From Ilumatobacteraceae bacterium (lineage in GTDB: Bacteria; Actinomycetota; Acidimicrobiia; Acidimicrobiales; Ilumatobacteraceae): a stretch of 64,000 bases of DNA. Location: contig JANQYF010000008.1 of the NCBI GenBank assembly GCA_030729045.1, positions 1 through 64,000 of the forward strand, written 5' to 3'. Positions 1 through 11,253 of the stretch are shown here, piece by piece (position 1 is the first letter of the stretch; each line of letters opens with the position of its first letter). A program made the position numbers and the translations under genes. A model generated the notes under the pieces. That model was given only the letters and a program-made list of their open reading frames with translations. It did no database searches and was not told the DNA's origin.

Positions 1-670
1 GAATCCACCAAGTGGCGTAGGTAGAAAACTTGAAGCCCTTTTCCCAGTCGTACTTTTCTGCGGCACGCATGAGGCCAATGTTGCCTTCTTGAATAAGGTC
101 AAGCAGTTGTAGTTCGCGGCCGTCGTATTTGCGGGCAATGGAAACCACCAAGCGCAAGTTTGCTGTGATGAGATGTTCGAAGGCTTCTTCGCCCTCGCGC
201 GTGATGTTGCGCAGTTCACGACGCTGAGTTGCAGACAATGTTCCCTCGGTAGATCGGGCCTTTGCTTCCTGCATTGTGCGAATAGCACGACCTAGTCTCT
301 TTTCGTCATCAGCGGACAACAGTGCAACCTGGCCTATTTCACCGAGATACATACGAACCGCATCACCAGCATCACCTGCCAACACGCGAGGCGTTGCAAC
401 CTTTGGTGGCACCAACTTCAGCGGGCGTGGTGTGGGGATTTCAATTTCACCTGAGATATCAGGTTCAATTCTGGCGATGGAGATTTTTGCTTCAAGTAAC
501 ACTGATTCGATATGACGAATCATTTCCGGATTCAGTTCCACGTTTCTAAAAACATGGGCGACAGTATTCGGGTCGACTGTGCCGTCGTCTGATCGCGAGG
601 CAAGCAATGTGGCCCACTCGGCGGCATCCACAGATGGATGCGGCAACACGATGGTGGGCCGGCGCGTCAT
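1..670 (-). CDS. rpoD: RNA polymerase primary sigma factor, N-terminal part (truncated by window edge)
   Basis: Reverse-strand translation begins [23 protein letters not shown] and reaches the sigma-70 region 2 signature [35 protein letters not shown] at the window edge; start overlaps the dnaG stop. Confidence 0.92.
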   Translation of the reverse strand, partial: MTRRPTIVLPHPSVDAAEWATLLASRSDDGTVDPNTVAHVFRNVELNPEMIRHIESVLLEAKISIARIEPDISGEIEIPTPRPLKLVPPKVATPRVLAGDAGDAVRMYLGEIGQVALLSADDEKRLGRAIRTMQEAKARSTEGTLSATQRRELRNITREGEEAFEHLITANLRLVVSIARKYDGRELQLLDLIQEGNIGLMRAAEKYDWEKGFKFSTYATWWI

Positions 671-2406
671 GTGGCTGCCTGAGCCACCTGGGCGAGCCAC
701 TGCAGCAATATCACCGCTGCAGTTTGTGCTTTGTCATGTTTATTCAGATCTTCGAGGGCGTTACGCACCATACGGTCATTCTGAATTTGCTCAATATCTG
801 ACCCAAGTCGACGACGCGATAATTCCCGTCGCACAGCAGCCGAAATAAGAGCACGAGATTCCACTAGCGCATCAGCATCAATGTCATATACGGCTGCTCG
901 TTCAATGATGTCGGCTGCATCTGGCGCCACAGATTGCAGCGCGACATGAACATCACCATCAGCTGCTGCAATGGCACGAAACGCGTCACGCGATGCATCA
1001 TCTGGAAAGAGTTCTTCAATCAGCCACGGGGCAATGGTGTCCCATTCATGAATCAGAAGAGACAAAGCAACAAACCCTGCACCCTCTGTTGCTTGTTGAA
1101 CCGGAGCTGCGATGACTACAGGTGCAGAGCCTCCCCTGTCAGCCACCTTCACCAAATCTGCAGCAGAAACTCCGGTGTGGCTTGCTACTTGACCTGCATA
1201 CAACCGGCGCACATTTGAATCCGGGTGCTCGTTGACCAATTCCATGGCTTTACCAGCTAGTCGAGCGCGTGATTCGGGCGAACGCAATGGGTTTGCATCA
1301 AACAATCTCTTTAATCGGAAACCAAGAAATGGCATGGCGTCATTAATGGCACGTGTCAAAGCGTCGGGGTCAGAGCTTGCCAGTTCACCAGGGTCTTTGC
1401 CTGCTGGGAACTGAGCTACCGAAACCGAGATGTCATATTTCTTTTCCCATGCGTAGAACTTGTCGGTGGCGCCTTGGCCCGCTGCATCAGCATCGAATGC
1501 CAACACCACATTGCGCGCATAACGCTTCATGAGCTTCACGTGATCTTCAGTGAGTGCCGTACCGCAGGTTGCAACCGCAGTAGCTAGACCACTGCGATGA
1601 AAACCAATGACATCTGTATAGCCCTCACACACGATGACGCGATCTTCTTTCACCACGTTTCCTTTTGCCCAGTTCATGCCATACAACGTGCGCGACTTTA
1701 TGTACACCGGAGTTTCAGTGGAGTTCTTGTACTTCGCAGGGTCTGTTGAACCAGGAAGAATGCGCCCGCCAAAGGCAACTGCTGCGCCATTTTCATCAAA
1801 GATGGGAAACATCACCCGTGCGCGGAAGGAGTCTTGCAATCGGCCAGCCTTGTTAACAAACCCAAGTCCAACTTCGGCCAACATGGCTGGCGTTGCACCA
1901 AGCGAGGTACTGAGAGCATCCCACTCATCGGGTGCCCAGCCAAGGCGAAAAGAGCGAGCAACGTCACCTGCCAAACCGCGATCACGCAAGTATTCGCGAG
2001 CTGCACGAGCATCAGGTGACTCAAGAAGACGTGTGTGATACCAATCAACCGCACGTTCCATTAAGGCTTGCAATTCCTTGCGATGTTTACGTTCACCATT
2101 TCCAGCGCCAGATGTGTAACGAAGTTCGATTCCGGCTTTGCTTGCAATACGTTCTACTGAACCAACGAAGTCAAGGTGTTCCATCTGTTGAACAAAGGTA
2201 AACACGTCGCCTTTGGCTCCGCAACCGAAGCACATGTATCTACCCGTCTCGTCATTGACACTGAAAGACGGCGAACGTTCTGAATGAAAAGGACACAGAC
2301 CGACTTGGCTACGGCCAGTGCGTCGTAGTTGAGAATATGGCGAAACCACATCTGACAAAGTGACAGAGGACCTGACCTTTTGAATGTCGTCCTCAGCAAT
2401 GCCCAT
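667..2406 (-). CDS. dnaG: DNA primase
   Basis: CHC2 zinc finger [30 protein letters not shown], Toprim motif [12 protein letters not shown]; adjacent to rpoD. Confidence 0.97.
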   Translation of the reverse strand: MGIAEDDIQKVRSSVTLSDVVSPYSQLRRTGRSQVGLCPFHSERSPSFSVNDETGRYMCFGCGAKGDVFTFVQQMEHLDFVGSVERIASKAGIELRYTSGAGNGERKHRKELQALMERAVDWYHTRLLESPDARAAREYLRDRGLAGDVARSFRLGWAPDEWDALSTSLGATPAMLAEVGLGFVNKAGRLQDSFRARVMFPIFDENGAAVAFGGRILPGSTDPAKYKNSTETPVYIKSRTLYGMNWAKGNVVKEDRVIVCEGYTDVIGFHRSGLATAVATCGTALTEDHVKLMKRYARNVVLAFDADAAGQGATDKFYAWEKKYDISVSVAQFPAGKDPGELASSDPDALTRAINDAMPFLGFRLKRLFDANPLRSPESRARLAGKAMELVNEHPDSNVRRLYAGQVASHTGVSAADLVKVADRGGSAPVVIAAPVQQATEGAGFVALSLLIHEWDTIAPWLIEELFPDDASRDAFRAIAAADGDVHVALQSVAPDAADIIERAAVYDIDADALVESRALISAAVRRELSRRRLGSDIEQIQNDRMVRNALEDLNKHDKAQTAAVILLQWLAQVAQAAT

Positions 2407-2435
2407 GGCACGACATTAGTGCCCCGTGAGAGGAC

Positions 2436-3416
2436 CTACGACTGCGTAGTTGACGTGGAACGAAGCGAGGCAACAATCGAGACTGCGAGGATCATGGCAA
2501 TCACTGACAATGACGCCGCGATGGGCATATGCCACCAATACGACAAAGTCATCTTGATACCGACAAACGCCAGGATGACTCCGAGACCAGTCTGCAGGTA
2601 CTGGAATCTGTCCCGCATGTCAGCAAGGAGGAAATACAGAGCCCGTAATCCCAGAATAGCGAAGGCATTGGATGCAAAAGCGATGTATTGCTCGTTAGTC
2701 ACAGCCAGGACTGCCGGCACAGAGTCAACAGCAAAAATGACATCAGTGATTTCCACCAATACAAGGACTGCAAGAAGTGGCGTGGCTAGACGCTTGCCAT
2801 TAACCCTCGTCCATAGTTTCTGACCATCAAGTTCGTCTGTTGAGGGAACAAAACGATGAAATATCTTCATTGCCTTGCTCTTGGCTGGGTCAAAACCTTC
2901 GTCGTGAGTCTGCAGCAATTTGATACCGGAATACAGAAGGAAAAGACCAAACAGAATCAGAGTGATTTTGAATGAGTTAATGATTGCAACGCCAGCAAAG
3001 ATGAACCCGACGCGCATGGCAAGGGCACCAAAGATGCCCCAGAAAAGAACTCGGTGTTGATACATCTTTGGCACCTGAAAGTGCGTAAAGAGAACAGCCC
3101 ATACAAACACATTGTCAACGCTGAGGCTCTTTTCGATGAGGTAGCCACCCATGTATTCGCCAGCGGCTGCTGAACCAAACTCCCACAACACGACGAGACC
3201 AAAGAGCAGACCAACGCTGATCCAGACTGCAGACTCAATTGCTGCTTCCTTCGTGTGAATCTCGTGAGCGTTTCTATGCACAACCAAAATGTCGATCAGC
3301 AACATTGCGCCGATGACTCCTAGAAGAACTGGCCAATGCCATCCTTCTATGGTGAGATCCACCTTTCCGCTGGAAGAACCAGTACTAGCAGCAACGACTG
3401 GACCAATGAAGAACAT
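2436..3416 (-). CDS. TerC/Alx family integral membrane protein
   Basis: Multi-TM protein with TerC family motifs (EKSLSVDNVFVWAV, VEITDVIFAVDSVPAVLAVT). Confidence 0.93.
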   Translation of the reverse strand: MFFIGPVVAASTGSSSGKVDLTIEGWHWPVLLGVIGAMLLIDILVVHRNAHEIHTKEAAIESAVWISVGLLFGLVVLWEFGSAAAGEYMGGYLIEKSLSVDNVFVWAVLFTHFQVPKMYQHRVLFWGIFGALAMRVGFIFAGVAIINSFKITLILFGLFLLYSGIKLLQTHDEGFDPAKSKAMKIFHRFVPSTDELDGQKLWTRVNGKRLATPLLAVLVLVEITDVIFAVDSVPAVLAVTNEQYIAFASNAFAILGLRALYFLLADMRDRFQYLQTGLGVILAFVGIKMTLSYWWHMPIAASLSVIAMILAVSIVASLRSTSTTQS

Positions 3417-3434
3417 TTACGACATTGTAGTTCG

Positions 3435-6119
3435 TTACTTCGTCTCTGACTTGATACCACCAATGACAGCCTGGGCTGCTGATAAGCGAGCGATCGGTAC
3501 CCGATAGGGCGAGCAACTGACGTAATTCAATCCAGCGCGAAAAAACATGCCGATTGACTCCGGGTCACCACCGTGTTCACCACAAACGCCTAGTTTCAGT
3601 CCACGCTTCACTTTGCGACCCCGTTCGGCAGCAAGGAACACCAATTCGCCGACTCCACTTTGGTCGATTGTTTCGAAAGGATTGCGCTTCAGAAGGCCGG
3701 CTTCCAAGTATGCAGGCATCATTCGGCTCTCGACATCATCACGACTAAACCCAAACGTCATTTGCGTGAGGTCATTTGTACCGAAGCTAAAGAAATCGGA
3801 TACTTCAGCTAGTTCCCCTGCCCGTAATGCTGCACGAGGAGTCTCAATCATGGTTCCGATAGAAACTTTTGGCCGCTTTATGGATTTCTCACCCTTTTTG
3901 GCCTTTGGAACTGGTCGTGAATTGATGTCAGCAAGAACGTCTTCAACCCAACTACGCGCGAGAGCCAATTCTTCGCGAGTGACGGTGAGCGGAATCATGA
4001 TTTCGACAATCGGTTCATAGCCCTTCGATGCCACATCATCAGCAGCCTCCATCAGCGCGCGCACTTGCATGGCATACAGACCAGGCTTCATAACACCGAG
4101 ACGAACTCCGCGAGTTCCCAACATTGGGTTCACTTCGCTCCATTCGTGTGCTGCGTGAAGGAGCGTTGTCTCTTCAGCATCAAGACCAGATGTGGCTTTC
4201 TTGATTTCTAATTCGCTGACGTGTGGCAAGAATTCATGAAGTGGTGGATCAAGCAGACGCACTGTGACTGGAAGCCCCGACATTTCCTTCAGTAGTGCGA
4301 CAAAATCTTTTCTCTGAACTTTCCGTAGTTCTTCAAAAGCTGCTGCTTCTTCTTCTGGAGAACTAGCAAGAATCATTCGGCGCACGACCGGCAACCTGTC
4401 AGGCGCTAAAAACATGTGCTCTGTACGACACAGGCCAATTCCCTGCGCGCCAAGCTCACGAGCTTTCTTTGCATCTTCGTTGGTATCCGCGTTTGCTCGA
4501 ACATCCATCTTGCCTTTGCGCACTTCGTCAGACCATTTCAGAATTGTGTCAAATTCCTTTGGTGGCTTTGAAGCCATCAACGCAAGCTGTCCGAGCATGA
4601 CTTCACCAGTAGTTCCATCAAGCGACAACCAGTCGCCTTCTTTTACTGTGACTCCATTGGCTGTGAATGAATTACCAGAAATCTTTACCGCATCAGCACC
4701 GACAATGGCCGGAGTGCCCCACCCGCGAGCGACAACCGCAGCATGACTGACTAGACCTCCACGCGAGGTGAGAATTCCTTTTGCAACCATCATGCCGTGA
4801 ACGTCTTCCGGACTAGTTTCCGCACGCACCAGAATCACGTCTTTGCCAGCCAAAGCAGCAGCTTCTGCATCATCGGCAGTGAAAAATACCTGACCGACGG
4901 CAGCCCCAGGAGACGCTGCAAGACCTTTGGCAATGCTCTTCGATTTAGTTGCAAACTGCGGGTGAAGGACTTGATCAAGATGATCAGCGGCAACACGCAT
5001 AATGGCTTCGGTTTTTGAAATCTTCCATGCCTTCTTGCCAGTGCCGGTTGGCTTTGTCATCTCGACTGCCATTCGCAATGCTGCAGCACCCGTTCGCTTT
5101 CCGACTCGTGTCTGAAGCATCCACAACTTGCCCTGTTCAATCGTGAACTCAGTGTCACACATATCTTTGTAATGACGCTCAAGTCGAGCAAAGATTTCCA
5201 ATAGTTCACTATGAATTATCGGGAACTTCTTCTTCAGTGCATTGAGGTCCTCAGTGTTGCGAATACCAGCAACAACGTCTTCGCCTTGTGCGTTGACCAG
5301 GAAGTCTCCATACGGCTTTGAATCACCAGTGGCAGCATTGCGAGTAAACCCAACGCCTGTTCCTGAGTTCTCGTCGCGGTTGCCAAACACCATGGCTTGC
5401 ACGTTGACTGCGGTACCCAGTTCATGGCTGATCTTTTCTCGAACTCGGTACGCAATTGCGCGCGGACCATTCCATGAGCGAAAGACGGCCTCTACTGCGC
5501 CACGGAGTTGCTTGGCAGGATCCTGCGGGAACGGCTTGCCTGTGGCTGTTGCAACTGCCTGCTTATAGACCTCGCAGAGTTCTCTCAATGCTGAAGCTGG
5601 AATATCAGCGTCGGTCTTTGCGTTGGCGACTTCTTTTGCCTTGTCGAGCGCGTGCTCAAAGACAGCACCATCAAGACCAAGAACAATTCGCCCGTACATA
5701 GAAATGAACCGGCGATATGAGTCATATGCAAATCGCTCGTTGTTCGTAGTTGTTGCCAGGGCAATCACGCTCTTGTCGTTCAAGCCAAGATTCAGAACCG
5801 TGTCCATCATCCCGGGCATTGAAAACTTTGCACCAGAACGAACCGACACCAATAGCGGGTCTTTTGAGTCGCCCAACTTGCGGCCCATCTTTTTCTCTAA
5901 AGCCGCAACATGCTTTGTCATTTCGTCGGTGAGACTCTTTGGCCACCCACCGTGCATGTAATCGCGACATGCATCGGTACTAATGGTGAAACCATGCGGA
6001 ACTGGCAAGTTCAACACGCTCATCATTTCAGCCAAATTGGCTCCCTTTCCACCGAGGAGATCTTTGTACTCCATTGGTGGGCGACGATGTTTGTGGTCGA
6101 AGGCAAAAACGTATGACAC
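3435..6119 (-). CDS. ppdK: Pyruvate, phosphate dikinase (GTG start)
   Basis: 894 aa; GGKGANLAEM, TSRGGLVSHAAVVARGWGTPAIVG phosphohistidine motif, GVCGEHGGDPESI C-terminal motif. Confidence 0.97.
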   Translation of the reverse strand: MSYVFAFDHKHRRPPMEYKDLLGGKGANLAEMMSVLNLPVPHGFTISTDACRDYMHGGWPKSLTDEMTKHVAALEKKMGRKLGDSKDPLLVSVRSGAKFSMPGMMDTVLNLGLNDKSVIALATTTNNERFAYDSYRRFISMYGRIVLGLDGAVFEHALDKAKEVANAKTDADIPASALRELCEVYKQAVATATGKPFPQDPAKQLRGAVEAVFRSWNGPRAIAYRVREKISHELGTAVNVQAMVFGNRDENSGTGVGFTRNAATGDSKPYGDFLVNAQGEDVVAGIRNTEDLNALKKKFPIIHSELLEIFARLERHYKDMCDTEFTIEQGKLWMLQTRVGKRTGAAALRMAVEMTKPTGTGKKAWKISKTEAIMRVAADHLDQVLHPQFATKSKSIAKGLAASPGAAVGQVFFTADDAEAAALAGKDVILVRAETSPEDVHGMMVAKGILTSRGGLVSHAAVVARGWGTPAIVGADAVKISGNSFTANGVTVKEGDWLSLDGTTGEVMLGQLALMASKPPKEFDTILKWSDEVRKGKMDVRANADTNEDAKKARELGAQGIGLCRTEHMFLAPDRLPVVRRMILASSPEEEAAAFEELRKVQRKDFVALLKEMSGLPVTVRLLDPPLHEFLPHVSELEIKKATSGLDAEETTLLHAAHEWSEVNPMLGTRGVRLGVMKPGLYAMQVRALMEAADDVASKGYEPIVEIMIPLTVTREELALARSWVEDVLADINSRPVPKAKKGEKSIKRPKVSIGTMIETPRAALRAGELAEVSDFFSFGTNDLTQMTFGFSRDDVESRMMPAYLEAGLLKRNPFETIDQSGVGELVFLAAERGRKVKRGLKLGVCGEHGGDPESIGMFFRAGLNYVSCSPYRVPIARLSAAQAVIGGIKSETK

Positions 6120-6172
6120 GCCGAAAGTCTAGGCGCCTACGGCTTTACCTCTATCTTCAATACACTTGCGAC

Positions 6173-7168
6173 ATGAGAAGCCCAGCAAGCCACGCCCCAC
6201 GCAATGTGTTCAACGTTTTGGGCTTCCCCACAACCCTGAAGCCTGGTTTTGGGATATTTCTGGCCTTTCTTGTTTTTATCTACCCATTCCCACTTGGACT
6301 ATGGATGGCGGCTGCGGTCGGGATCTTCACATTGATTCACGAACTAGGTCACGCACTAGCGGCTCGTATGTCTGGTTGTACAGCATCAATCTCGCTTGAC
6401 TTCATGGTGGCGTACGCAGCGTACGAACCACGTAAACCCCTGACGTGGGGACAAAAAGCCCGCATCGCAATTGCAGGACCGTCACTACAAATAACTTGTG
6501 CAGTCGCGGTGCTGTTACTGAACAGCACGAACCCATTCAGTAGGGCGGATATCACCATCAGCGATGCCACTATTGCTATTTGGTGGGCAGGTATCGCATT
6601 GGGAGTGCTCAACCTTGTTCCTCTCATGCCACTCGACGGTGGAGCGTTTGTCGCAAGCATTGTTGAACACTTCATGCCAGGCCGCGGTAACGACATTGTT
6701 TTGAAATCAAGCACTGCCTTGACAGCAGTGTTGTTCGGGCTCTGCATAGTCAGCGGCAACACTCAGTTTGCCCCTGTCCTCGTCTTTATGTTGTTTTTGC
6801 AGTATCAAACCATTGCATTACCTCAACGTCAGAAGAAGCTCTTGCTGAACCCCGCCCTTGCCCCTGAAGGCGACCCGGAGTTTGACGCGACGATTGCGGC
6901 CAGCATTCTTTCTGCAGGAGACGCCGCTAAAGCTTTGCGGTTCGCTACCGAGGCGTACCGCCTGTGCCCTGCTGAGAGCAATGCTTTTCAAGCCGCTCGC
7001 AGCGCAATGCAACTCGGAAATCATTCACTCGCTGCGCAATGGCTGCGCGTTTCCGAACAATCGCAATTCGATTCGGGACGCTTTCAGATTCTGTTCAATC
7101 ACGCACCTGAATTTTCACAACTACGTGGACGCAGCGATGTTTCAGACGAGTGGTTCACCGACCGTTGA
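6173..7168 (+). CDS. Site-2 protease family (M50) membrane metallopeptidase
   Basis: HELGHALAARMSGC (HExxH) and NLVPLMPLDGG motifs; ORF trimmed to the internal ATG at 6173. Confidence 0.85.
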   Translation: MRSPASHAPRNVFNVLGFPTTLKPGFGIFLAFLVFIYPFPLGLWMAAAVGIFTLIHELGHALAARMSGCTASISLDFMVAYAAYEPRKPLTWGQKARIAIAGPSLQITCAVAVLLLNSTNPFSRADITISDATIAIWWAGIALGVLNLVPLMPLDGGAFVASIVEHFMPGRGNDIVLKSSTALTAVLFGLCIVSGNTQFAPVLVFMLFLQYQTIALPQRQKKLLLNPALAPEGDPEFDATIAASILSAGDAAKALRFATEAYRLCPAESNAFQAARSAMQLGNHSLAAQWLRVSEQSQFDSGRFQILFNHAPEFSQLRGRSDVSDEWFTDR

Positions 7169-7912
7169 GGTTCGGGCGATGCGCGCAAGCGCAATTCGTG
7201 AACCAATTGATGTGACAGTGCCGACTGATTTGTCGTCTTCCATCACACGAGCACCAACTCCGAGACCCTCGCGAGGAAGAGCGCGCACAACTACAGGCGC
7301 CATTGTTCCGCGAGAATCCATTCGCTCAACAAGTTCTTGCCCCGGGTAACAACCTTTGGTGAAACTAACGGCGACAGAAAGAATTCCTGTTGTGCCGGGA
7401 ATGTCACCCACTAAGACGTCGACCCCGAGTTTTGGCCAACGAGCATCTGCGCGGGAGTAGTCAATACGCTCTGGCTCGGTGACTTCACCCAATGTTGGCA
7501 GCAGCGATACATCGCCAACCACGTCGATTTCATCTTCAGAACCCCAGTACGGAATGGCACGTCCAGGCCCGACGCCAACTTCGCGCATCGCATCTGTGCC
7601 GCGGAAAGCGCGTACTAGCCAATCACTGCGTCGCAACGTGACTTTCGCACGCAACACGAATCGCTGCAACCGCACGATTACTTCATCCGCAAATCCTGCA
7701 TCAAGATCAAGAGTGAACACGGTGTCTTCGTGGCGCACTACCCGCACAAGCGCCGACACGTGACCAGTTGGCTCAAGCAGCAAGCTGTGAATACTCGCAC
7801 CAACTGCTAACGATGCAATGTCATTAGCAAGCTGTGAATGCAAGAAAGTCTGCGCATCATCACCTTGCACGATGATGACGTCGCGGGCAACATCCGCCCA
7901 GTAAATACTCAT
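7142..7912 (-). CDS. ygfZ: Folate-binding YgfZ/GcvT-like protein
   Basis: KGCYPGQELVERMDSRG matches the KGCYxGQE signature. Confidence 0.9.
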   Translation of the reverse strand: MSIYWADVARDVIIVQGDDAQTFLHSQLANDIASLAVGASIHSLLLEPTGHVSALVRVVRHEDTVFTLDLDAGFADEVIVRLQRFVLRAKVTLRRSDWLVRAFRGTDAMREVGVGPGRAIPYWGSEDEIDVVGDVSLLPTLGEVTEPERIDYSRADARWPKLGVDVLVGDIPGTTGILSVAVSFTKGCYPGQELVERMDSRGTMAPVVVRALPREGLGVGARVMEDDKSVGTVTSIGSRIALARIARTSTVGEPLV

Positions 7913-9438
7913 GCTGTTGTTCCTGCTTCGCGGCGGCGTTGTGTCATTCGTTCAGCAGCAGGAATAGTGGCGAGAAGTGCTCGCGCTTTGTTCTCACATT
8001 CCAAATCTTCATCTGCAGGGTCACTATCAGCAACGATGCCGGCACCTGCCTGCAGACTTGCAAACTTTGGACCTACGAACATTGTGCGAATTGCAATTGC
8101 GGTGTCGAGATTTCCTGAAAAATCCACATACCCAACAACACCTGCATATGGTCCGCGCTTTACTGGCTCCAACTCATCGATGATTTCCATTGCACGCACT
8201 TTTGGCGCACCGCTTACGGTGCCAGCTGGCAACGTTGCCCGCAATACATCAATTGGTCCGAGACCAGGCTTTAAGTCGCCAGATACTTGTGATGTGAGGT
8301 GCATTACGTGGCTATATCGCTCAAGCGTCATGAGTTCGTCCATTTGTACTGAACCAAAAGTTGACACTCGACCAACATCGTTACGAGCAAGGTCAACCAG
8401 CATGATGTGCTCTGCGACTTCTTTCGGGTTTTCACGCAATTCGCCTGCAAGTCGCTTGTCGTGCTCGTCATCTACTCCGCGCTTACGTGTTCCGGCTATC
8501 GGACGAGACACCACTCGCCCATTCACCAATTGCACGAGAGGTTCTGGAGACCCACCAACAATTGTGAGATCAGGTTGACGCAAAAAGTACATATATGGGC
8601 TTGGATTCACTTGACGCAGAACTCGGTACACATCAAATGGGTCTGCAGTGAGGTCAATATCAAAACGCTGAGAAAGAACTACCTGGAAAATATCGCCGGC
8701 GCGAATGTATTCCTTTGCAACGTCAACCGCAGAGCGATACGCACCATTAGGCATAGATGAACGCGTTGTTGGCAGATTCTCGCCAGCAACTGGCGGCTCC
8801 ACTGCAACGTATGCAAGTGGACGAGCAAGATCAGCCACAGCTTCGTGCACCCGCACAACTGCAGCATCGTATGCCTCGCCGATTTGTGCATCGGTCAACC
8901 CTGCAACCGGAACACTTTCAAGCATGTAGACGCGTTGACGCCAATGGTCGAATGCGGCAAGTGAACCAATAATGCTGATGGAAGCGTCTGGCAAATCACG
9001 ATCATCTCGCGGAACATTTGGCAGATCTTCGATCTCGCGAACAACGTCATAACCGAGGTGGCCCATTAGTCCGCCCTGCAATGGTGGAAGATCAGGGAAC
9101 AGTGGAGCGCGATAGATGCGCAACAGTTCTTCCATTGCAGCCAACATGCCCTTATCTAATGGAACACTTGCGGGCACATCGCCAGTAACTGTTAGGACCC
9201 CATTGCGCAAGGTAAGAGTTCCGCGCGGGTTACGGCCCACAAAGGAATACCTGCTCCATCGTTCGCCATGTTCCACTGATTCGAGCAAGAAGCCATCTCC
9301 ATCGCCCACCAATTTGATGAAAGCAGCTACCGGAGTCTCGAGGTCGGCAAGAATCTGAGTCCACACGGGAACCACAGTGTGCAGTTTCGCTAGTTCAATG
9401 AATTCAACACGCGACGGCGTGACCGCGGTACCTGTCAT
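7909..9438 (-). CDS. trpE: Anthranilate synthase component I
   Basis: Chorismate-binding motifs PSPYMYFLRQPDLTIVGGSPEPLV, RPIAGTRKRG, GTVSGAPKVRAMEIIDELEP; start trimmed to the ATG overlapping the hisI stop. Confidence 0.96.
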   Translation of the reverse strand: MTGTAVTPSRVEFIELAKLHTVVPVWTQILADLETPVAAFIKLVGDGDGFLLESVEHGERWSRYSFVGRNPRGTLTLRNGVLTVTGDVPASVPLDKGMLAAMEELLRIYRAPLFPDLPPLQGGLMGHLGYDVVREIEDLPNVPRDDRDLPDASISIIGSLAAFDHWRQRVYMLESVPVAGLTDAQIGEAYDAAVVRVHEAVADLARPLAYVAVEPPVAGENLPTTRSSMPNGAYRSAVDVAKEYIRAGDIFQVVLSQRFDIDLTADPFDVYRVLRQVNPSPYMYFLRQPDLTIVGGSPEPLVQLVNGRVVSRPIAGTRKRGVDDEHDKRLAGELRENPKEVAEHIMLVDLARNDVGRVSTFGSVQMDELMTLERYSHVMHLTSQVSGDLKPGLGPIDVLRATLPAGTVSGAPKVRAMEIIDELEPVKRGPYAGVVGYVDFSGNLDTAIAIRTMFVGPKFASLQAGAGIVADSDPADEDLECENKARALLATIPAAERMTQRRREAGTTA

Positions 9439-9824
9439 TCGTCTTCGCCGAATGCTCGAAAGAAACATGAACGCTCGCCTGTATGGCAGGCTCCACGACC
9501 TTCTTGATCAACCTTGAACAAAAGTGTGTCGCCGTCGCAGTCGTAATAAGCCTCGCGCACAAACTGGCGATCGCCACTGGTGTCACCCTTGCGCCACAAC
9601 TCACTACGGCTACGGCTGTAGTAGACCATGCGTCCTTCAGCAAAAGTCATGCGCAGAGATTCTGCATTCATCCACGCCATCATCAAGATGTCACCCGTAT
9701 CAACACACTGTGCAATCGCGGGCACCAGACCATCTGCGTTGTAGACAACGCCAGACAACTGATCGGCAGTGGCAAGAATGACGCGCCCCCGTGAATTGTT
9801 TGAAGTCTGGTCGTTGTTGCTCAC
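9435..9824 (-). CDS. hisI: Phosphoribosyl-AMP cyclohydrolase
   Basis: MMAWMNAESLRMT, YYSRSRSELWRKGDTSG, RGACHTGERSCFFR signatures. Confidence 0.96.
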   Translation of the reverse strand: MSNNDQTSNNSRGRVILATADQLSGVVYNADGLVPAIAQCVDTGDILMMAWMNAESLRMTFAEGRMVYYSRSRSELWRKGDTSGDRQFVREAYYDCDGDTLLFKVDQEGRGACHTGERSCFFRAFGEDE

Positions 9825-9855
9825 CGTTAGTACGGTACCGTCTTGCCCCGTGGGA

Positions 9856-10479
9856 GTGGAAACTATTTACCTAGAAACCATTGACGGCGTCAATGTTGAA
9901 GCCGATTTGGTACGCACTGACGCTGATCATGTGCGAGCTGTCGTGATTATTGGCCACCCTCACCCCCTGTATGGCGGTGACCGTTTCAATCATGTGGTTC
10001 GAGCCATGCAGGAAGCGGCATTGGGTCTCAATTGTCATTCCATTGCCGTTGATTTTCGCGGGGTGAATAACTCAGGTGGTTTTCATGATGACGGTGATTC
10101 TGAACGACTTGACCTAGCTGCTGCATGTGAATTATCTGACCTCATTGCACCCGAAGTTCCCATCATCATGACTGGCTACTCATTCGGTTCGGTTGTTGGC
10201 CTGAATGTCAGTAACCCCTGGATTGCCGGATGGATTGCTGTTGCACCACCTGCACAGATGATGAAGTCCCTTCCATCTGCGGCAAATAATCCCCGACCAA
10301 AAATCATTATTGCGGCCGAGCATGATCAATTCACTTCACCAGACGAAATGGCGACTGCAGTGTCAACGTGGAGCAACACTCAAATCATTTTGGCCAACGG
10401 CGTTGATCATTCATTTGCGGTCAACGCCGCACGTCTCTGCAACACTGCTTTGTCTCAACTTTTAGAGACAATTTCCTAG
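9856..10479 (+). CDS. Alpha/beta hydrolase
   Basis: GHPHPLYGGD, MTGYSFGS nucleophile elbow; probable GTG start inside the longer ORF. Confidence 0.8.
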   Translation: METIYLETIDGVNVEADLVRTDADHVRAVVIIGHPHPLYGGDRFNHVVRAMQEAALGLNCHSIAVDFRGVNNSGGFHDDGDSERLDLAAACELSDLIAPEVPIIMTGYSFGSVVGLNVSNPWIAGWIAVAPPAQMMKSLPSAANNPRPKIIIAAEHDQFTSPDEMATAVSTWSNTQIILANGVDHSFAVNAARLCNTALSQLLETIS

Positions 10480-11253
10480 TTAGGAATTGCGAACGCGAAT
10501 ACCGCGCGATGCCATGTCGCGTTTTGCATCACCGATTGTGTGTTCACCAAAGTGGAATATTGATGCCGCTAGCACGCCTGTTGCGCCACCTTCGATGACG
10601 CCTTCCGATAAATGACCAAGCGTGCCGACACCGCCGCTAGCGATAACTGGGACACCAACCGCTTCCGACACCGCACGAGTCAGCCCAAGATCAAAACCGT
10701 CTCGCGTGCCATCACGATCCATAGACGTGAGCAGAATTTCACCTGCACCAAGCGATACGGCGGCAACTGCCCACTCAACGGCGTTTAATTCCGTAGCTGT
10801 GCGTCCGCCATGCAAGAAGACCATCCATTGATGAGACGCAGCGTCCCACTTGGCATCAATTGCACACACCACACATTGTGATCCGAATTCATCTGCGATA
10901 TCAGCAATCACTTGAGGTCGCTGCACTGCAGAAGTATTGACGCTGATTTTGTCGGCACCCGCACGCAACAATGCACGTGCATCAGACAATTCGCGAATAC
11001 CGCCACCAACTGTGAAAGGTATAAACACTTCCTCTGCAGTGCGAGAGACAACGTCAATCATGGTGTCGCGCCCATCAGATGATGCAGTGATATCCAAGAA
11101 CACCAATTCGTCTGCACCTTGAGCGTCATAGCGGGCAGCCAATTCCACAGGGTCTCCTGCATCGCGCAAATCAACGAAGTTGACCCCCTTGACAACGCGA
11201 CCATTGGTTACATCAAGACACGGGATAACGCGCGCAACTAGGTCTGGATTCAT
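10480..11253 (-). CDS. hisF: Imidazole glycerol phosphate synthase subunit HisF
   Basis: [42 protein letters not shown]. Confidence 0.98.
   Translation of the reverse strand: MNPDLVARVIPCLDVTNGRVVKGVNFVDLRDAGDPVELAARYDAQGADELVFLDITASSDGRDTMIDVVSRTAEEVFIPFTVGGGIRELSDARALLRAGADKISVNTSAVQRPQVIADIADEFGSQCVVCAIDAKWDAASHQWMVFLHGGRTATELNAVEWAVAAVSLGAGEILLTSMDRDGTRDGFDLGLTRAVSEAVGVPVIASGGVGTLGHLSEGVIEGGATGVLAASIFHFGEHTIGDAKRDMASRGIRVRNS

Noticed and set aside
2407-3434. Mn-responsive yybP-ykoY riboswitch for terC
   Set aside because: Only 18 bp separate ppdK and terC, so there is no room for a riboswitch.
5149-5160. BldD-core-like ACTCAGTGT
   Set aside because: Inside ppdK coding sequence; a core this short is expected several times by chance in 64 kb.
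7838-8578. Plus-strand 246-aa ORF opposite trpE
   Set aside because: Antisense to a certain trpE coding region; low-complexity Arg/Ser/Thr-rich translation typical of a mirror frame.
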